From Xylophilus sp042867185 (lineage in GTDB: Bacteria > Pseudomonadota > Gammaproteobacteria > Burkholderiales > Burkholderiaceae_C): 64,000 nucleotides of DNA. The stretch is taken from assembly GCA_042867185.1 (NCBI GenBank), contig JBHZQV010000003.1, positions 1-64,000 on the forward strand, given 5' to 3'. A program made the position numbers and the translations under genes. The notes beneath the pieces are model-generated. The model was given only the letters and a program-made list of their open reading frames with translations. It was not told the origin of the DNA and searched no databases. Positions within the stretch are counted from its first letter, which is position 1. The number at the start of each line of letters is the position of its first letter. This document shows positions 1-9,145 of the stretch, piece by piece.

Positions 1-70
1 GTTTGGCGACTTCCAGTCTCTCAAACCCAGTCCGGATGAACACCGGATACAACCTATTGAACCTTCACAG

Positions 71-2002
71 CTAGCCGCCCGGGCGGACCTCGAAACGCTG
101 GCGTGGAGCGCCGCCCGTACCGCGGTTGGGCTGCATCTGCTGCTGCATCGATTCGCGCTGCTGCTGCATCTGCTGGTGCTGCTGCTCCTGGTGCTGGCGA
201 ATTTGCTGCTGAAGTTGCGCCTGGCCCTGGCGATCCTGCTGCTGTTGCTGTTGCTGTTGCTGCATTTGGAACTGCTGCTGCTGCATCTGCTGCTGGCGTT
301 GCTGCTGTTCCATGCGCTGCACCGCCTGCTCGCGCTGGTGCTGCTCCATCCGGAACTGGTCGCGACGTTCGTGGTTCTGTTGCTGGATACGGACCTGTTC
401 CTGGTAGACCTGCTGCGCGCGCTGCTGGTCCTCGGCCTGGCGTTGCGAAAAACCGGGTTGGAACCGCTCGTTGGCGCGGCGCATCTGCTCGACCTGCTGG
501 TTGTCGCGGTACTGCTGCAGCTCGCGTTGGTGCTGCTGCTGGGCCCACTGCTGCTGGCGCACCTGGTCGGCCAGCGGGCCGACCGGCGGCTGTGCCGGTA
601 GCGGCGAGCCACCCAGGCCCTGGGTGCCGTAGACGCCCCGCGGCACCTGCGGCGGCAGTACGGCCTGGCCTCCTGCGCCGTAGCCAGAGCCGGTGCCCGC
701 GCGGAAGATCGGCGCCTGCACCATGCGGGCGCGGGCCAGTTCCTCGGCCGATACCGCTTCCATCCGGCGACGCTCGCCCCAGCGGCGGCCGAAGTCGTCT
801 GCGCCGATGCCCGATACCGCGCCCGGGCGGTTCAGGAACCGGTACGAGGCCGCCGCCGCGGCCATGTTGCCACGCACGTCTGCGCCGTGGTTGATGCTGC
901 CCAGATAGCGGGCGCTGGCGCGGTAGCCCGGACGCCAGGCTTCGCCGGGCGCCAGCGGGAACCACGCCACGCCCGGCCGGCCGTTGCCGAGCAGGATGGT
1001 GCCGGTCTCGATCTGGCTGCCGACGAAGCCGACCAGGGCGGGCGCGTAGGCCGGCCGGATGTTCGCCGGTCCCGGCACCCAGGCCCAGCGGCTGCTGATC
1101 TGCGTCCACCGGCCGTAGTGGAACGGGGCGAAACCCCACGGCGCGTCGTCCATCCAGGTCCAGCCCCAGGGCTGCACCCATTCCCAGCGGCCGTAGCGGT
1201 AGGGCGCCCAGTCGGCCGCCACGGCGGTGGGGTACCAAACCGTGCCGTACGTGCTGTCGTTCTGCCAGTCGCCCTGGCCGTCGAGCATGCGGTAGCCGGG
1301 CATCTCGCGCGACACATAACGGGCGCTGACCGAGGCCGCGTCCAGCCGCGCGCGCTGCTCGGACCAGCGGTCGAAGTCGTCGCCGGCCACCACCGCCGCC
1401 AGCAGGCCCGGCGAGCTGAGGCTGCGCCCGACGAAATCGCGCCGTTGCGGCCCGGTCAGCGGCAGCGATTCGCCCTTCTCGCCATACACGACGCCCGCCG
1501 CGCCGGGCTCCACCGCAGAAACCCGGGTCAGCCCCTGGCCCGGGTCGACGTCGATCCGGTAGCGGCCGGGGCGGGTCAGCACGAAGGCCAGGTTGGGCGT
1601 GTCGATCTCGTAGCGCTGGCCCGGCTGTGCGGCGCGCAGCTGGACGCCGAGGGTGCCCTGGGTGAGCTTGAGTTGGGTGGTCTGCGGATCGAGCGCGGTG
1701 AATTCCATCACCGAGGCGCCGTCGAGCTGCAGCAGCATGCCGCCGCTGTCGATCTCGGCGCGCGATCCGGTGTCGGTCCAGACCCGGTCGCCGGCGATCA
1801 GGGGCCAGCCGGTGTCGGCGGGGCGGGTCTGGCTGTCTGCGCCGGTCTGGTGCTGTGCGCTGCCTTCGATCAGGTCGAAGCGGGCGATGCGCTCGGGCGG
1901 GTCGGCCTGCGCCGCCGCCTGCAGTGCGGACGCGGCGAGCAGCGCCGCCAGGAACGGCGTGCACCAGCGGTGCAGGCGGGGGAGGAATGCGAAGACAGCC
2001 AT
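71..2002 (-). CDS. FecR-like / DUF6600 secreted protein with Gln-rich tail
   Basis: 643 aa. The N-terminus has a basic, hydrophobic signal peptide ending near AAAQA (residue ~32), so the protein is probably exported. Residues ~45-150 look like a FecR-type domain (stretch starting GSAQHQTG and containing DRVWTDTGSRAEID), followed by Trp/Tyr-rich DUF6600-like sequence (WYPTAVAADWAPYRYGRWEW). From about residue 480 to 625 the protein is mostly Gln with Arg, Met and Glu, a predicted coiled coil encoded by CAG/CTG-rich DNA (about 125-560). The reading frame with signal peptide and FecR fold was chosen over a parallel Arg/Pro/Ala-rich frame that overlaps it. The molecular role is not known; FecR-like domains without a sigma factor partner occur widely. 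Upstream neighbour is yqeY, separated by ~110 bp. Confidence 0.85.
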   Translation of the reverse strand: MAVFAFLPRLHRWCTPFLAALLAASALQAAAQADPPERIARFDLIEGSAQHQTGADSQTRPADTGWPLIAGDRVWTDTGSRAEIDSGGMLLQLDGASVMEFTALDPQTTQLKLTQGTLGVQLRAAQPGQRYEIDTPNLAFVLTRPGRYRIDVDPGQGLTRVSAVEPGAAGVVYGEKGESLPLTGPQRRDFVGRSLSSPGLLAAVVAGDDFDRWSEQRARLDAASVSARYVSREMPGYRMLDGQGDWQNDSTYGTVWYPTAVAADWAPYRYGRWEWVQPWGWTWMDDAPWGFAPFHYGRWTQISSRWAWVPGPANIRPAYAPALVGFVGSQIETGTILLGNGRPGVAWFPLAPGEAWRPGYRASARYLGSINHGADVRGNMAAAAASYRFLNRPGAVSGIGADDFGRRWGERRRMEAVSAEELARARMVQAPIFRAGTGSGYGAGGQAVLPPQVPRGVYGTQGLGGSPLPAQPPVGPLADQVRQQQWAQQQHQRELQQYRDNQQVEQMRRANERFQPGFSQRQAEDQQRAQQVYQEQVRIQQQNHERRDQFRMEQHQREQAVQRMEQQQRQQQMQQQQFQMQQQQQQQQQDRQGQAQLQQQIRQHQEQQHQQMQQQRESMQQQMQPNRGTGGAPRQRFEVRPGG

Positions 2003-2115
2003 GCGATAAGAACGCCCCTTATCGGCCGGAAGTTAACACCTTCCGTCCGGCAACCGCCCTGCAGAGAGCCCTTTGTGCAAGCGCCGGTAACGGCGCCGTG
2101 CGGGTGCGGGGCAGA

Positions 2116-2577
2116 TCAGCCGGCCAGGGCGCCCTTCACCGCGGCGGAGACCTGGCCCATGTCGGCCTTGCCGGTGAGGCGGGCCTTGGCCGCACCCATC
2201 ACCTTGCCCATGTCGCCGGCGGCCGGTGCCCGGCCCAGCTCGGCGGTGATCTCGGCGACCACGGCGCGCACTTCGGCGGCCACTTCATCCGTAGACAGCC
2301 GCGCCGGCAGGTAGGCCTGCAGCACGGTCAGCTCGGCGGTTTCCTTGTCGGCCAGGTCGGTGCGGCCGGCCTGCTCGAAGGCGGCGACCGAATCCTTGCG
2401 CTGCTTGATCAGCTTGTCGACGATGGCGACGATCGCCGCGTCGTCGAGCTCCACCCGCTCGTCCACTTCCTTCTGCTTCATCGCCGCCATCAGCAGGCGG
2501 ATGGTGCCGAGGCGCTCGCTGTCCTTGGCGCGCATCGCGGTCTTCATGTCTTCGGTGATCTGTTCCTTGAGGGCCAT
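2116..2577 (-). CDS. GatB/YqeY domain-containing protein
   Basis: 153 aa, full length for the YqeY family, starting MALKEQITEDMKTAMRAKDS, which is the typical family N-terminus. The family resembles the tRNA-binding tail of the GatB subunit of Asp/Glu-tRNA amidotransferase; its exact cellular role is unsettled. It lies directly downstream of rpsU on the same strand, the order seen in many Burkholderiales, but an intrinsic terminator lies between them, so expression after rpsU is probably reduced or depends on readthrough. No dnaG follows; the next gene is the FecR-like protein. Confidence 0.93.
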   Translation of the reverse strand: MALKEQITEDMKTAMRAKDSERLGTIRLLMAAMKQKEVDERVELDDAAIVAIVDKLIKQRKDSVAAFEQAGRTDLADKETAELTVLQAYLPARLSTDEVAAEVRAVVAEITAELGRAPAAGDMGKVMGAAKARLTGKADMGQVSAAVKGALAG

Positions 2578-2604
2578 GGTGTTTCCTGGGGTTGCAAACG
2601 AAAA

Positions 2605-2634
2605 AACCCGCGCCTGGCGTCCCGAGCGCGGGTT
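2605..2634 (-). terminator. Rho-independent terminator after rpsU
   Basis: A 9-bp perfect stem (AACCCGCGC / GCGCGGGTT) with a 12-nt loop is followed on the minus strand by a run of T residues (2600-2607). It sits 33 bp after the rpsU stop and before yqeY. Confidence 0.85.
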
Positions 2635-2667
2635 GCTGTCGGAAAGCCCGTGGGCTTCCGGCAGGGA

Positions 2668-2880
2668 TCAGTACAGCTTCTTGGGCAGCTGCATGCTGCG
2701 CACGCGCTTGTAGTGGCGCTTGACGGCGGCAGCCTTCTTGCGCTTGCGCTCGGCCGTCGGCTTCTCGTAGAACTCGCGGGCGCGCAGGTCGGTCAGCAGG
2801 CCGAGCTTTTCGATGGTGCGCTTGAAGCGGCGAAGAGCTACGTCGAAGGGCTCGTTTTCTTTAACACGGATGGTCGTCAT
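2668..2880 (-). CDS. rpsU: 30S ribosomal protein S21
   Basis: 70 aa, starting [20 protein letters not shown] and ending [10 protein letters not shown], matching the beta-proteobacterial S21 length and pattern. The basic C-terminal half ([20 protein letters not shown]) is the rRNA-binding helix. S21 is a small-subunit protein needed for initiation at natural mRNAs. A much longer open frame continues upstream but only this 70-residue part is conserved, so the ATG at 2880 is taken as the start. A strong terminator follows the gene. Confidence 0.97.
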
Positions 2881-3117
2881 TACGTAATGTTTTCCGAGAT
2901 ATGTGCAGCCGCTTGGCATCACGGGAGATCGGGCCCATGACCGGCGTGCTGCGATTGGTCCCCGGCTTGAGGTGATCAGGCCGCCGGGGGTTTGCCAGCA
3001 AAGCCGAGCATTATAGCCTGGTGCCGATAGTGGCCGTCTACCCATTCGTCCGGCGACGTTCGCGGGCGCCGCTGTAACGTTCCATTGCGACCCCTTCGCG
3101 CCTCCAGAATCCGACCG

Positions 3118-3372
3118 ATGGATTATCTCGATTGGCTCCAGTGGCCGGCCATGGCGGTCTCGGTCTGCGCGGCGTGGATGGTGGCGTCGGATGCGCAAGC
3201 GCGGCGGGAGGCGGGCTTCTGGGTCTTTCTGGCCAGCAACCTGCTGTGGATCGTCTGGGGCTTCCATTCCCGGTCGTGGGCGCTGGTGGTGCTGCAGCTG
3301 GCCCTGGGCGTGATGAACATCCGCGGGGTGAAGAAGAACGACCCGGCCCGGCAGGCACTGGCCGAGCGCTAG
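3118..3372 (+). CDS. Small integral membrane protein
   Basis: 84 aa with about three hydrophobic segments ([46 protein letters not shown]) and a short basic tail. The pattern resembles small PnuC/SWEET-like membrane proteins, but I cannot assign a substrate. A membrane protein of similar layout is coded in the prophage at 56432-56854. The start MDYLDWLQW was preferred over an upstream ATG because the upstream extension is basic and non-hydrophobic. Transcribed toward the MetQ gene, 138 bp away. Confidence 0.7.
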
Positions 3373-3510
3373 GCGACCGGGGCTGCGGTGCCGGCGGCGA
3401 GGGGTGCCGACCGCGTTGCGCCGCGCATATGCACATGCGGGAAATGTCGTTGCCCCGGGGCGCGGCTCCCGGCACAGTCGCGCCTCCACACATTCCAGGT
3501 CGACCGCTCC

Positions 3511-4332
3511 ATGCCATTCCGTTCGCACACCTCCCTCGGCCGCCGCGCCGCAGTCGCCGTTCTGGCCTTCGCATCGCTCGGCGCAGGCCTGGCCCATGCG
3601 CAGGACAAGACGACCATCAAGGTGGGCGTCTCGGTCGGCAGCGGCGACCAGATCTTCGAGGTGGTGAAGAAAGTCGCCGCGCGCGACGGCCTCACGGTCC
3701 AGGTGGTGGCCTTCAACGACTACCAGCTGCCCAATGCCGCCCTCGCATCGAACGACCTGGACGCCAACGCCTTCCAGCACCAACCCTTCCTCGACAACCA
3801 GAACCGCACACTCGGCTTCGACATCGTGCCGGTGGGCCTGACGATCACCGCGCCGCTGGGCTTCTACTCGAAGAAGCTCAAGTCGGCCGCCGAGCTGCAG
3901 GACGGCGCCACCGTCGCGATCCAGAACGATCCGTCGAACGGCAACCGCGCGCTGCTGCTGCTGCAGTCGGCCGGGCTGGTCACCCTCAAGCCCGAGGCGG
4001 TGGCCCGCAACAACGCCACGCCGCTCGACGTGGTCGCCAACCCCAAGAAGCTCAAGCTGGTCGCGCTCGACGCGGCGCAGCTGCCGCGCTCGCTGGACGA
4101 CGTGGCGATCGCCGCGATCAACAACGACTACGCCGGCCAGGCGGGTCTGAGCTTCGAGCGCGACGCGGTGCTGAAGGAATCGCCCCGAGGCCCCTACGCC
4201 AACATCATCGCCACCCGCCGCGCCGACAAGGACAAGCCGTGGGTGAAGAAGCTGGTGGCGGCCTACCAGTCGGCCGAGGTGCGCGAGTTCATCGAGACCA
4301 AGTTCAAGGGATCGCTGATCCCGGCGTTCTAG
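3511..4332 (+). CDS. MetQ/NlpA-family substrate-binding protein
   Basis: 273 aa. A signal peptide ([20 protein letters not shown]...) ends at a probable signal peptidase I site, AHA-Q; no lipobox Cys is seen, unlike classical MetQ lipoproteins. The mature part starts [21 protein letters not shown] and contains [17 protein letters not shown], the typical MetQ signature. The family binds methionine or its derivatives for an ABC importer. No metN or metI gene lies nearby, so it may serve an importer encoded elsewhere. The start was chosen at the signal peptide ATG; the frame is open further upstream. Convergent with the flavoprotein gene at 4527. Confidence 0.9.
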
Positions 4333-4335
4333 AGC

Positions 4336-4430
4336 ACACCCCCAGGCTGCGCACTGCGTGTCTTCGCCTACCCCCTTGCAGGGGGCGACACCTTGCGGCC
4401 CGGCGGAGCCGGTTCCGCGGTGTCCCTGGG
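4336..4430. repeat. Structured intergenic repeat between convergent genes
   Basis: The stretch has a CCCCC TTGCA GGGGG hairpin (about 4371-4385) followed by a long nested stem closed by GACACC (4387-4392) and GGTGTC (4419-4424), with inner CCGGC/GCCGG arms. From memory, very similar sequences are scattered between genes in many Comamonadaceae genomes. Here it lies exactly between the ends of two convergent genes and could act as a bidirectional terminator. Confidence 0.55.
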
Positions 4431-4508
4431 AAAAGGCAGCGGCGGTTGCAGCTGCGGGCGTTTTTCAGGTGAAAAGTGGCTGCGGCCGGTGTGGGTGGCC
4501 GGCCACCA

Positions 4509-4525
4509 GCTATCGAAAATATAGC
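4509..4525. repeat. Dispersed palindrome GCTAT-N7-ATAGC, copy 1
   Basis: GCTAT (4509-4513), 7-nt spacer, ATAGC (4521-4525). It abuts the stop codon of the flavoprotein gene. Three related copies lie at 10481, 18495 and 59477. Confidence 0.6.
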
Positions 4526-4526
4526 G

Positions 4527-5759
4527 TCAGCCTGGGGCTGCCTGCAGCGCCTGCCCGCAGGCATGGCCGCTGGCCCAGGCCCACTGGAAGTTGTAGCCGC
4601 CCAGCCAGCCGGTCACGTCGACCACCTCGCCCAGAAAGTACAGCCCCGGCTGCTTCTGGGCCTCCATCGTCTGCGACGACAGGTCGCGGGTGTCCACCCC
4701 GCCCAGCGTCACCTCGGCCTTGCGGTAGCCCTCGGTGCCGGTGGGCACGATGGTCCACTGCGCGATGCGGGCCGCCAGCGCCGCGAGCGATTTGTCGGGC
4801 ACCTCGTTGACGGGGCGCTGCAGGGCGGCGTCGCCGTGCGTCCAGGCATCGGCGAGGCGCGAGGGCACCATCAACGCCAGCTCGTTGGCCACCCGCTTCT
4901 TCGACACCGCCTTGGCCTGCGACAGCCGCGCCGGCACGTCGGTGCCCGGCGCGAAATCGAGCGCCAGCGGCATCCCTTCCTGCCAGTAGCTGGAGATCTG
5001 CAGGATCGCCGGCCCCGACAGGCCGCGGTGGGTGAAGAGCAGGTCTTCCAGAAAGGCGGTGCGTGCCTTTTTCTGGCCGGTCGCCACCTCCACCGGCAGC
5101 GCCAGGCCGGCCAGCGCGGCGTACGGCTGCCAAGCGTCGCCGTCGAAGGTGAGCGGCACCAGGCCCGGCCGCTGCGCCACGGTGCGCAGGCCGAACTGCT
5201 GGGCGATGCGGTAGCCGAAGTCGGTGGCCCCGATCTTGGGGATCGACAGCCCGCCGGTGGCGATCACCAGTTGCGGCGCACCCGCCGGGCCGCGGTGGGT
5301 CTCGACGGCGTAGCCCCCGGCCTCCGAGAACCGCACCGATTCGACCTTGCACGGCTGCCAGCGCTCGACGCCGCCGCCGCTGGCCCCGCCGCCGCACTCG
5401 GCCAGCAGCATCGTGACGATGTCTTCGGCCGAGCGGTCGCAGAACAGCTGGCCCTTGTGCTTCTCGTGGAAGCCGATGCCGTGCCGCTGCACCAGGGCGA
5501 TGAAATCCTGCGGCGTGTAGCGCGCCAGCGCCGAGCGGCAGAAGTGCGGGTTCTGGCCGATGAAGTGTTTGTGCGGCGCGGCCGGGTCCAGCTCCCGGTT
5601 GGTGAAGTTGCAGCGGCCACCGCCCGAAATGCGGATCTTCTCGGCCAGCTTCTCCGCATGGTCGACCAGCAGCACCCGCAGCCCGCGCTGCGCCGCCACG
5701 CCTGCGCAGAAGAGGCCGGCCGCACCGGCTCCGATGACGATGGCGTCGAAGGATTTCAA
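4527..5759 (-). CDS. BaiN/YhiN (HI0933)-family flavoprotein
   Basis: 410 aa, normal length. The N-terminal FAD-binding Rossmann motif is GAGAAGLFCAGVAAQRG with acidic/basic partner strand VLLVDH, followed by the family signature KIRISGGGRCNFTN. The C-terminal GEVVDVTGWLGGYNFQWAW is the second conserved FAD-contact motif (usually GE..D..G..GGYN.Q.A). Members are cytosolic NAD(P)/FAD-dependent oxidoreductases; some reduce bile-acid intermediates in gut bacteria, but the role in environmental proteobacteria is unknown. The stop codon lies next to a dispersed palindrome. Confidence 0.93.
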   Translation of the reverse strand: MKSFDAIVIGAGAAGLFCAGVAAQRGLRVLLVDHAEKLAEKIRISGGGRCNFTNRELDPAAPHKHFIGQNPHFCRSALARYTPQDFIALVQRHGIGFHEKHKGQLFCDRSAEDIVTMLLAECGGGASGGGVERWQPCKVESVRFSEAGGYAVETHRGPAGAPQLVIATGGLSIPKIGATDFGYRIAQQFGLRTVAQRPGLVPLTFDGDAWQPYAALAGLALPVEVATGQKKARTAFLEDLLFTHRGLSGPAILQISSYWQEGMPLALDFAPGTDVPARLSQAKAVSKKRVANELALMVPSRLADAWTHGDAALQRPVNEVPDKSLAALAARIAQWTIVPTGTEGYRKAEVTLGGVDTRDLSSQTMEAQKQPGLYFLGEVVDVTGWLGGYNFQWAWASGHACGQALQAAPG

Positions 5760-5787
5760 GGAACGGGGCCTGTGGGCTTGCGGCCGC

Positions 5788-6912
5788 TCAGCCCTTCCAG
5801 GTGAACGGAAACTTGAACTGCTGCACGAAGCCGACCGGCACGTAGTCGCCCTTCACGCCGTAGTCCTTCGGCCAGCGCTGGTCGCTCTTCACCGCGGTGC
5901 CGAAGAGGTAATCGAGAAAGGCGAAGTGCGCCGCGTAGTTGCGGTCGAGCGCGGCGTCGTCCTGGCTGTGGTGCCAGTGGTGGAAGTTGGGGGTCACGAT
6001 CAGGTAGCGCAGCGGGCCCAGCCGCACGCTCACGTTGGCATGGTTGAACACCGCCTGGAAGCCGACGATGACGATGTAGGCGTCGATCACTTCCTTCGAG
6101 AACCCCAGCACGTAGATCGGCGCCAGCACCAGGGTGCGGGTGATCAGCAGTTCGCCGATGTGCTGGCGGGAGCCCGCCAGCCAGTCCATGCTCTTGACGC
6201 TGTGGTGCACCGCATGCAGCCGCCAGAGGGCGGGCACCTCGTGGTAGGCGCGGTGGGTCCAGTACTGGACCAGGTCGGCCACCAGCACGATCAGGAACAG
6301 CGCCACCCAGAAGTTGAGCCCCTGCACCCAGCCGCGGATGCCGTCGCTGGCGGCCCAGCCGAAGAAGCGGTGCACCATCAGGTTGGTCGCCAGCAGCACG
6401 AAGCCGACCACCATGTGGTTGACGATGAAGTGGTGCAGGTCGCACTGCCACTCGGCGCGGAACACCGGCTGGTCCTTGCGCAGGGCGAACAGCTTCTCGA
6501 TGAAGATGAAGATCAGCGCCGAGCCGAACAGGTCGAGCACGAACCAGTCGAGGCCGATGTAGGGCGTGCCGTCGGCGAAGTCGTGCACCGGCACCTTGTG
6601 GCCGCCCAGCAGCGCGGCCGAGGTGACCAGCAGGAAGGCCGCGGCCGAGAGCCAACGCGAGCGGTTGAACAGGATGTTGACCAGGCTCAGCCCGCCGCCC
6701 ACCACCAGCGCGCCGAGCAGGATCTGGCGCATCACGTCGACGTTGTACGACTTGCGCAGCTCGGGCGTGGTGAGGTACTGCGGAAACAGGAAGGCCAGCA
6801 CGCCCAGGAAGCTGAGGATGCCCAGCGTGAGGGCGATGGTGCCGGTCACCAGCCCCCGGCCGCGCGGCAGGGCGCCGTGGCTCTGCGTGAAGTCGTTGAG
6901 TTTGTCGAGCAT
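5788..6912 (-). CDS. Sterol desaturase / fatty acid hydroxylase family membrane protein
   Basis: 374 aa with several membrane segments in the first ~190 residues and His clusters of the di-iron hydroxylase type: HRAYHEVPALWRLHAVHHS and NFHHWHHSQ. These correspond to the HX3H and HX2HH boxes that bind the two iron atoms. Family members hydroxylate or desaturate membrane lipids; the substrate cannot be deduced. The N-terminal ~100 residues with three or four extra membrane helices are longer than in minimal members. Same strand as the flavoprotein, with a 28-bp gap, so the two may be co-transcribed. Confidence 0.9.
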   Translation of the reverse strand: MLDKLNDFTQSHGALPRGRGLVTGTIALTLGILSFLGVLAFLFPQYLTTPELRKSYNVDVMRQILLGALVVGGGLSLVNILFNRSRWLSAAAFLLVTSAALLGGHKVPVHDFADGTPYIGLDWFVLDLFGSALIFIFIEKLFALRKDQPVFRAEWQCDLHHFIVNHMVVGFVLLATNLMVHRFFGWAASDGIRGWVQGLNFWVALFLIVLVADLVQYWTHRAYHEVPALWRLHAVHHSVKSMDWLAGSRQHIGELLITRTLVLAPIYVLGFSKEVIDAYIVIVGFQAVFNHANVSVRLGPLRYLIVTPNFHHWHHSQDDAALDRNYAAHFAFLDYLFGTAVKSDQRWPKDYGVKGDYVPVGFVQQFKFPFTWKG

Positions 6913-7156
6913 GGAAGTCGGCTCCGGGAATGTGCTGCGGTGCGAAGGGCCCGAGTCTAACGAGGCCCCCGCGGTGCCGAAACCCTGGCTGAGCCCGCTT
7001 TGTCGGCGGCTACCTACAGCGCCCGTCCCGTGTGGATGGCACTGGCTGATTTTTACCCGAATGAATCTGAATGTCCCGGTGTCGTCCGCGCGATCCGGGA
7101 CCCAGTTCTCTCGCTTCGCCCCCGTCTACCTGCCCCCCCCCACGAAAGTCACTCCC

Positions 7157-8053
7157 ATGTTCAGTCACAACAAGCGCTTGCAGTACACGGTGCGTGTCGA
7201 AGAATGCAACCCCGGCCTCGCCAATCTGATGCTGGAGCAGTTCGGCGGTCCGCAGGGCGAACTGGCGGCCGCGTGCCGCTACTTCACCCAGGCGCTGGCA
7301 GAGGAAGATCCAGGTCGCAAGGACATGCTGATGGACATCGCGACCGAGGAGCTGAGCCACCTGGAGGTGATCGGCACCATCGTCGCCATGCTCAACCGCG
7401 GTGCCAAGGGCCGTCTCGCCGAAGGCGTCGACACCGAAGCCGAGATGTACCGCCGCATCAGCGGTGGCGGCAACGACAGCCACGTCACCCAGATCCTCTT
7501 CGGCGGAGGCCCGGCCCTGGTCAACAGCGCGGGCGTGCCGTTCTCGGGCGCCTATGTCGATTCGATCGGCGAGCCGACCGCCGATCTGCGCTCCAACATC
7601 GCGGCCGAAGCCCGCGCCAAGATCGTCTACGAACGGCTGATCCGCTGCACCGACGACGTCGGCGTGCAGGACGCGCTCACCTTCCTGATGACCCGCGAAG
7701 TCGCCCACCAGCAGATGTTCGAAAAGGCGCTGTACTCGATCGACGGCCACTTCCCGCCGGGCAAGCTGCCGGGCGACCCCCGCTTCACCCGCACCTATTT
7801 CGACCTGTCGCAGGGCGAGACGATGCCGGCCACCGGCCCGTGGAACGACCCCGACAATTTCGACGTGGTCTCGACACTGGAAGACGCGATCGCGGTGGAC
7901 GGCGGCTCGGGCCTGCCGAGCGTCGGCATGACGGCCGAAGAGGAAGAACTGGTGACGGCGATGGCCCTGCGGACCGCTTCCGACCCGGAGGCAGATCCAC
8001 CCGCTGGCGCAGAACTGGGGTTGGCGGAACTGGAGCCCGATGACAAGAGCTGA
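7157..8053 (+). CDS. Manganese catalase family protein
   Basis: 298 aa. The ferritin-like four-helix core shows the expected metal ligands: an early Glu (GELAAACRYFTQ), ATEELSHLEVIGT (E-x-x-H), EARAKIVYERL, and REVAHQQMFEKAL (E-x-x-H). This fits a non-haem di-manganese catalase that destroys hydrogen peroxide in the cytosol. The acidic C-terminus (TAEEEELV... LEPDDKS) is low complexity. The start MFSHNKRLQYTVRVEECNPGL was chosen because family similarity begins there, although the frame is open further upstream. No other oxidative stress gene is adjacent. Confidence 0.92.
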   Translation: MFSHNKRLQYTVRVEECNPGLANLMLEQFGGPQGELAAACRYFTQALAEEDPGRKDMLMDIATEELSHLEVIGTIVAMLNRGAKGRLAEGVDTEAEMYRRISGGGNDSHVTQILFGGGPALVNSAGVPFSGAYVDSIGEPTADLRSNIAAEARAKIVYERLIRCTDDVGVQDALTFLMTREVAHQQMFEKALYSIDGHFPPGKLPGDPRFTRTYFDLSQGETMPATGPWNDPDNFDVVSTLEDAIAVDGGSGLPSVGMTAEEEELVTAMALRTASDPEADPPAGAELGLAELEPDDKS

Positions 8054-8144
8054 GCCCGCCCGACGGTCTTGTGGAGGTGCCGCGGGTCCCTGCCTCCGCG
8101 GCCGTTTGCTGTCCCACTTCTTCGATTTTTCGTAGGCGCACACC

Positions 8145-8399
8145 ATGACTTACGCATTACTGGAAAAGCTCGATGTCATGCATTTGCCGGTGGAGATCGA
8201 TGGTCCGGAGGTCGACATGATCCGGGCCTACGTCGCCGCGGGTCTGGTGGTCGCCGATATCCGGCAACCGGTTTGCGCCCGTGACGGCGCCGTCCTCGCG
8301 ATGACCGCCCGGGTCGAAGCGCTGACGCGCGCCGGTCGGCGCACCGTCGAGAAGCGCAGGGCCCACCGCAGCACGCAGGCGTTCCTGCGAAAGCTGTAG
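8145..8399 (+). CDS. Small hypothetical protein
   Basis: 84 aa, starting MTYALLEKLDVMHLPVEIDG and ending in a basic tail (RRAHRSTQAFLRKL). No family recognised. It is soluble, with a mixed alpha/beta look (two hydrophobic strands VDMIRAYVAAGLVVADI). It follows the catalase gene by 92 bp on the same strand and precedes a 10-bp hairpin, so it may be the last gene of a short unit. Codon use is like that of neighbouring genes. Confidence 0.55.
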   Translation: MTYALLEKLDVMHLPVEIDGPEVDMIRAYVAAGLVVADIRQPVCARDGAVLAMTARVEALTRAGRRTVEKRRAHRSTQAFLRKL

Positions 8400-8432
8400 C
8401 GCGGGGCACTGCCCGCATACCGACACGAATGA

Positions 8433-8466
8433 ACGGAGCGCGCCCTTGCGAAAGGACGCGCTCCGT
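8433..8466 (+). terminator. Strong hairpin, possible terminator
   Basis: Perfect 10-bp stem ACGGAGCGCG / CGCGCTCCGT with a 14-nt loop, 33 bp after the small gene's stop. There is no T-run, so termination may be weak or Rho-dependent. Confidence 0.4.
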
Positions 8467-8565
8467 TGCGTCGTCCGCGCGCCGACGGGCGTCGCCGCGC
8501 TCGGCCCGCGCTGCCACCGTGCGCGCACCGGCCGGCGTTACCATCGCCGTCCGGAGGTCCCCGAG

Positions 8566-9096
8566 ATGAAGCGCAACGTATTCGAATTCGACGACATGGA
8601 CCAGCTCGACGTGACCGTCAGCGACATGCTGTTGGCGACGGCCGATCAGTCCGACGCGATGGTCGACGCGTCGGTGACCGAGGTGTTGCAGGTGCTGCGC
8701 GAGCGGCTGGGAATGGACGTGGTCTTCGTCGCCGAGTTCGACGGCGACAGGCACGTCGTCCGGCAGGTTGCGAATCCCGCGCAGGAGCAGGCCCATGTGC
8801 CTGGCGAGGTGCGGGAGCTGGAGCAGACCTGGTGCCACTACGTGGTGGAAGGGCGGCTGCCGCGCCTGGTGCGCGACACCCGCACCGAGCCCGCGGTGCG
8901 CGCCGCGCCGCCACCGCCTGGCCGGGTGGGTGCATTCATCACCACGCCGATCCTGCTGGAGGGCCGCAAGAACTACGGCACCCTGTGCACCTACAGTTTC
9001 GCCGCGAACGAGGCCCTGGGCGAGCGGCAGCTGCAGGCGATGGAGAAAGCCGCGCAGCACATCTCGCGTGCGGTGAGCCGAGGCCGCCGCGGCTGA
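8566..9096 (+). CDS. GAF domain-containing protein
   Basis: 176 aa. After a short leader, residues ~30-165 form a GAF-like domain: VTEVLQVLRERLGMDVVFVAEFDGDRHVVRQV, a central TWCHYVVEGRLPRLVRDT, then GAFITTPILLEGRKNYGTLCTYSF. No effector domain (HTH, GGDEF, kinase) is attached, so it is a stand-alone sensor module, possibly binding a small ligand or chromophore. The start at 8566 has a good GGAGG Shine-Dalgarno element at 8552; the frame is open earlier but without similarity. No partner is adjacent. Confidence 0.8.
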   Translation: MKRNVFEFDDMDQLDVTVSDMLLATADQSDAMVDASVTEVLQVLRERLGMDVVFVAEFDGDRHVVRQVANPAQEQAHVPGEVRELEQTWCHYVVEGRLPRLVRDTRTEPAVRAAPPPPGRVGAFITTPILLEGRKNYGTLCTYSFAANEALGERQLQAMEKAAQHISRAVSRGRRG

Positions 9097-9145
9097 TCCC
9101 GCACCGGCCGTGCGCGGCACAGGCCGCGAAGGGCCGTGACCGACG

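Noticed and set aside
54..1964. Alternative frame of the Gln-rich gene giving an Arg/Pro/Ala-rich protein
   Set aside because: The other frame has a signal peptide and FecR/DUF6600 similarity; this one has no recognisable feature and is a shadow.
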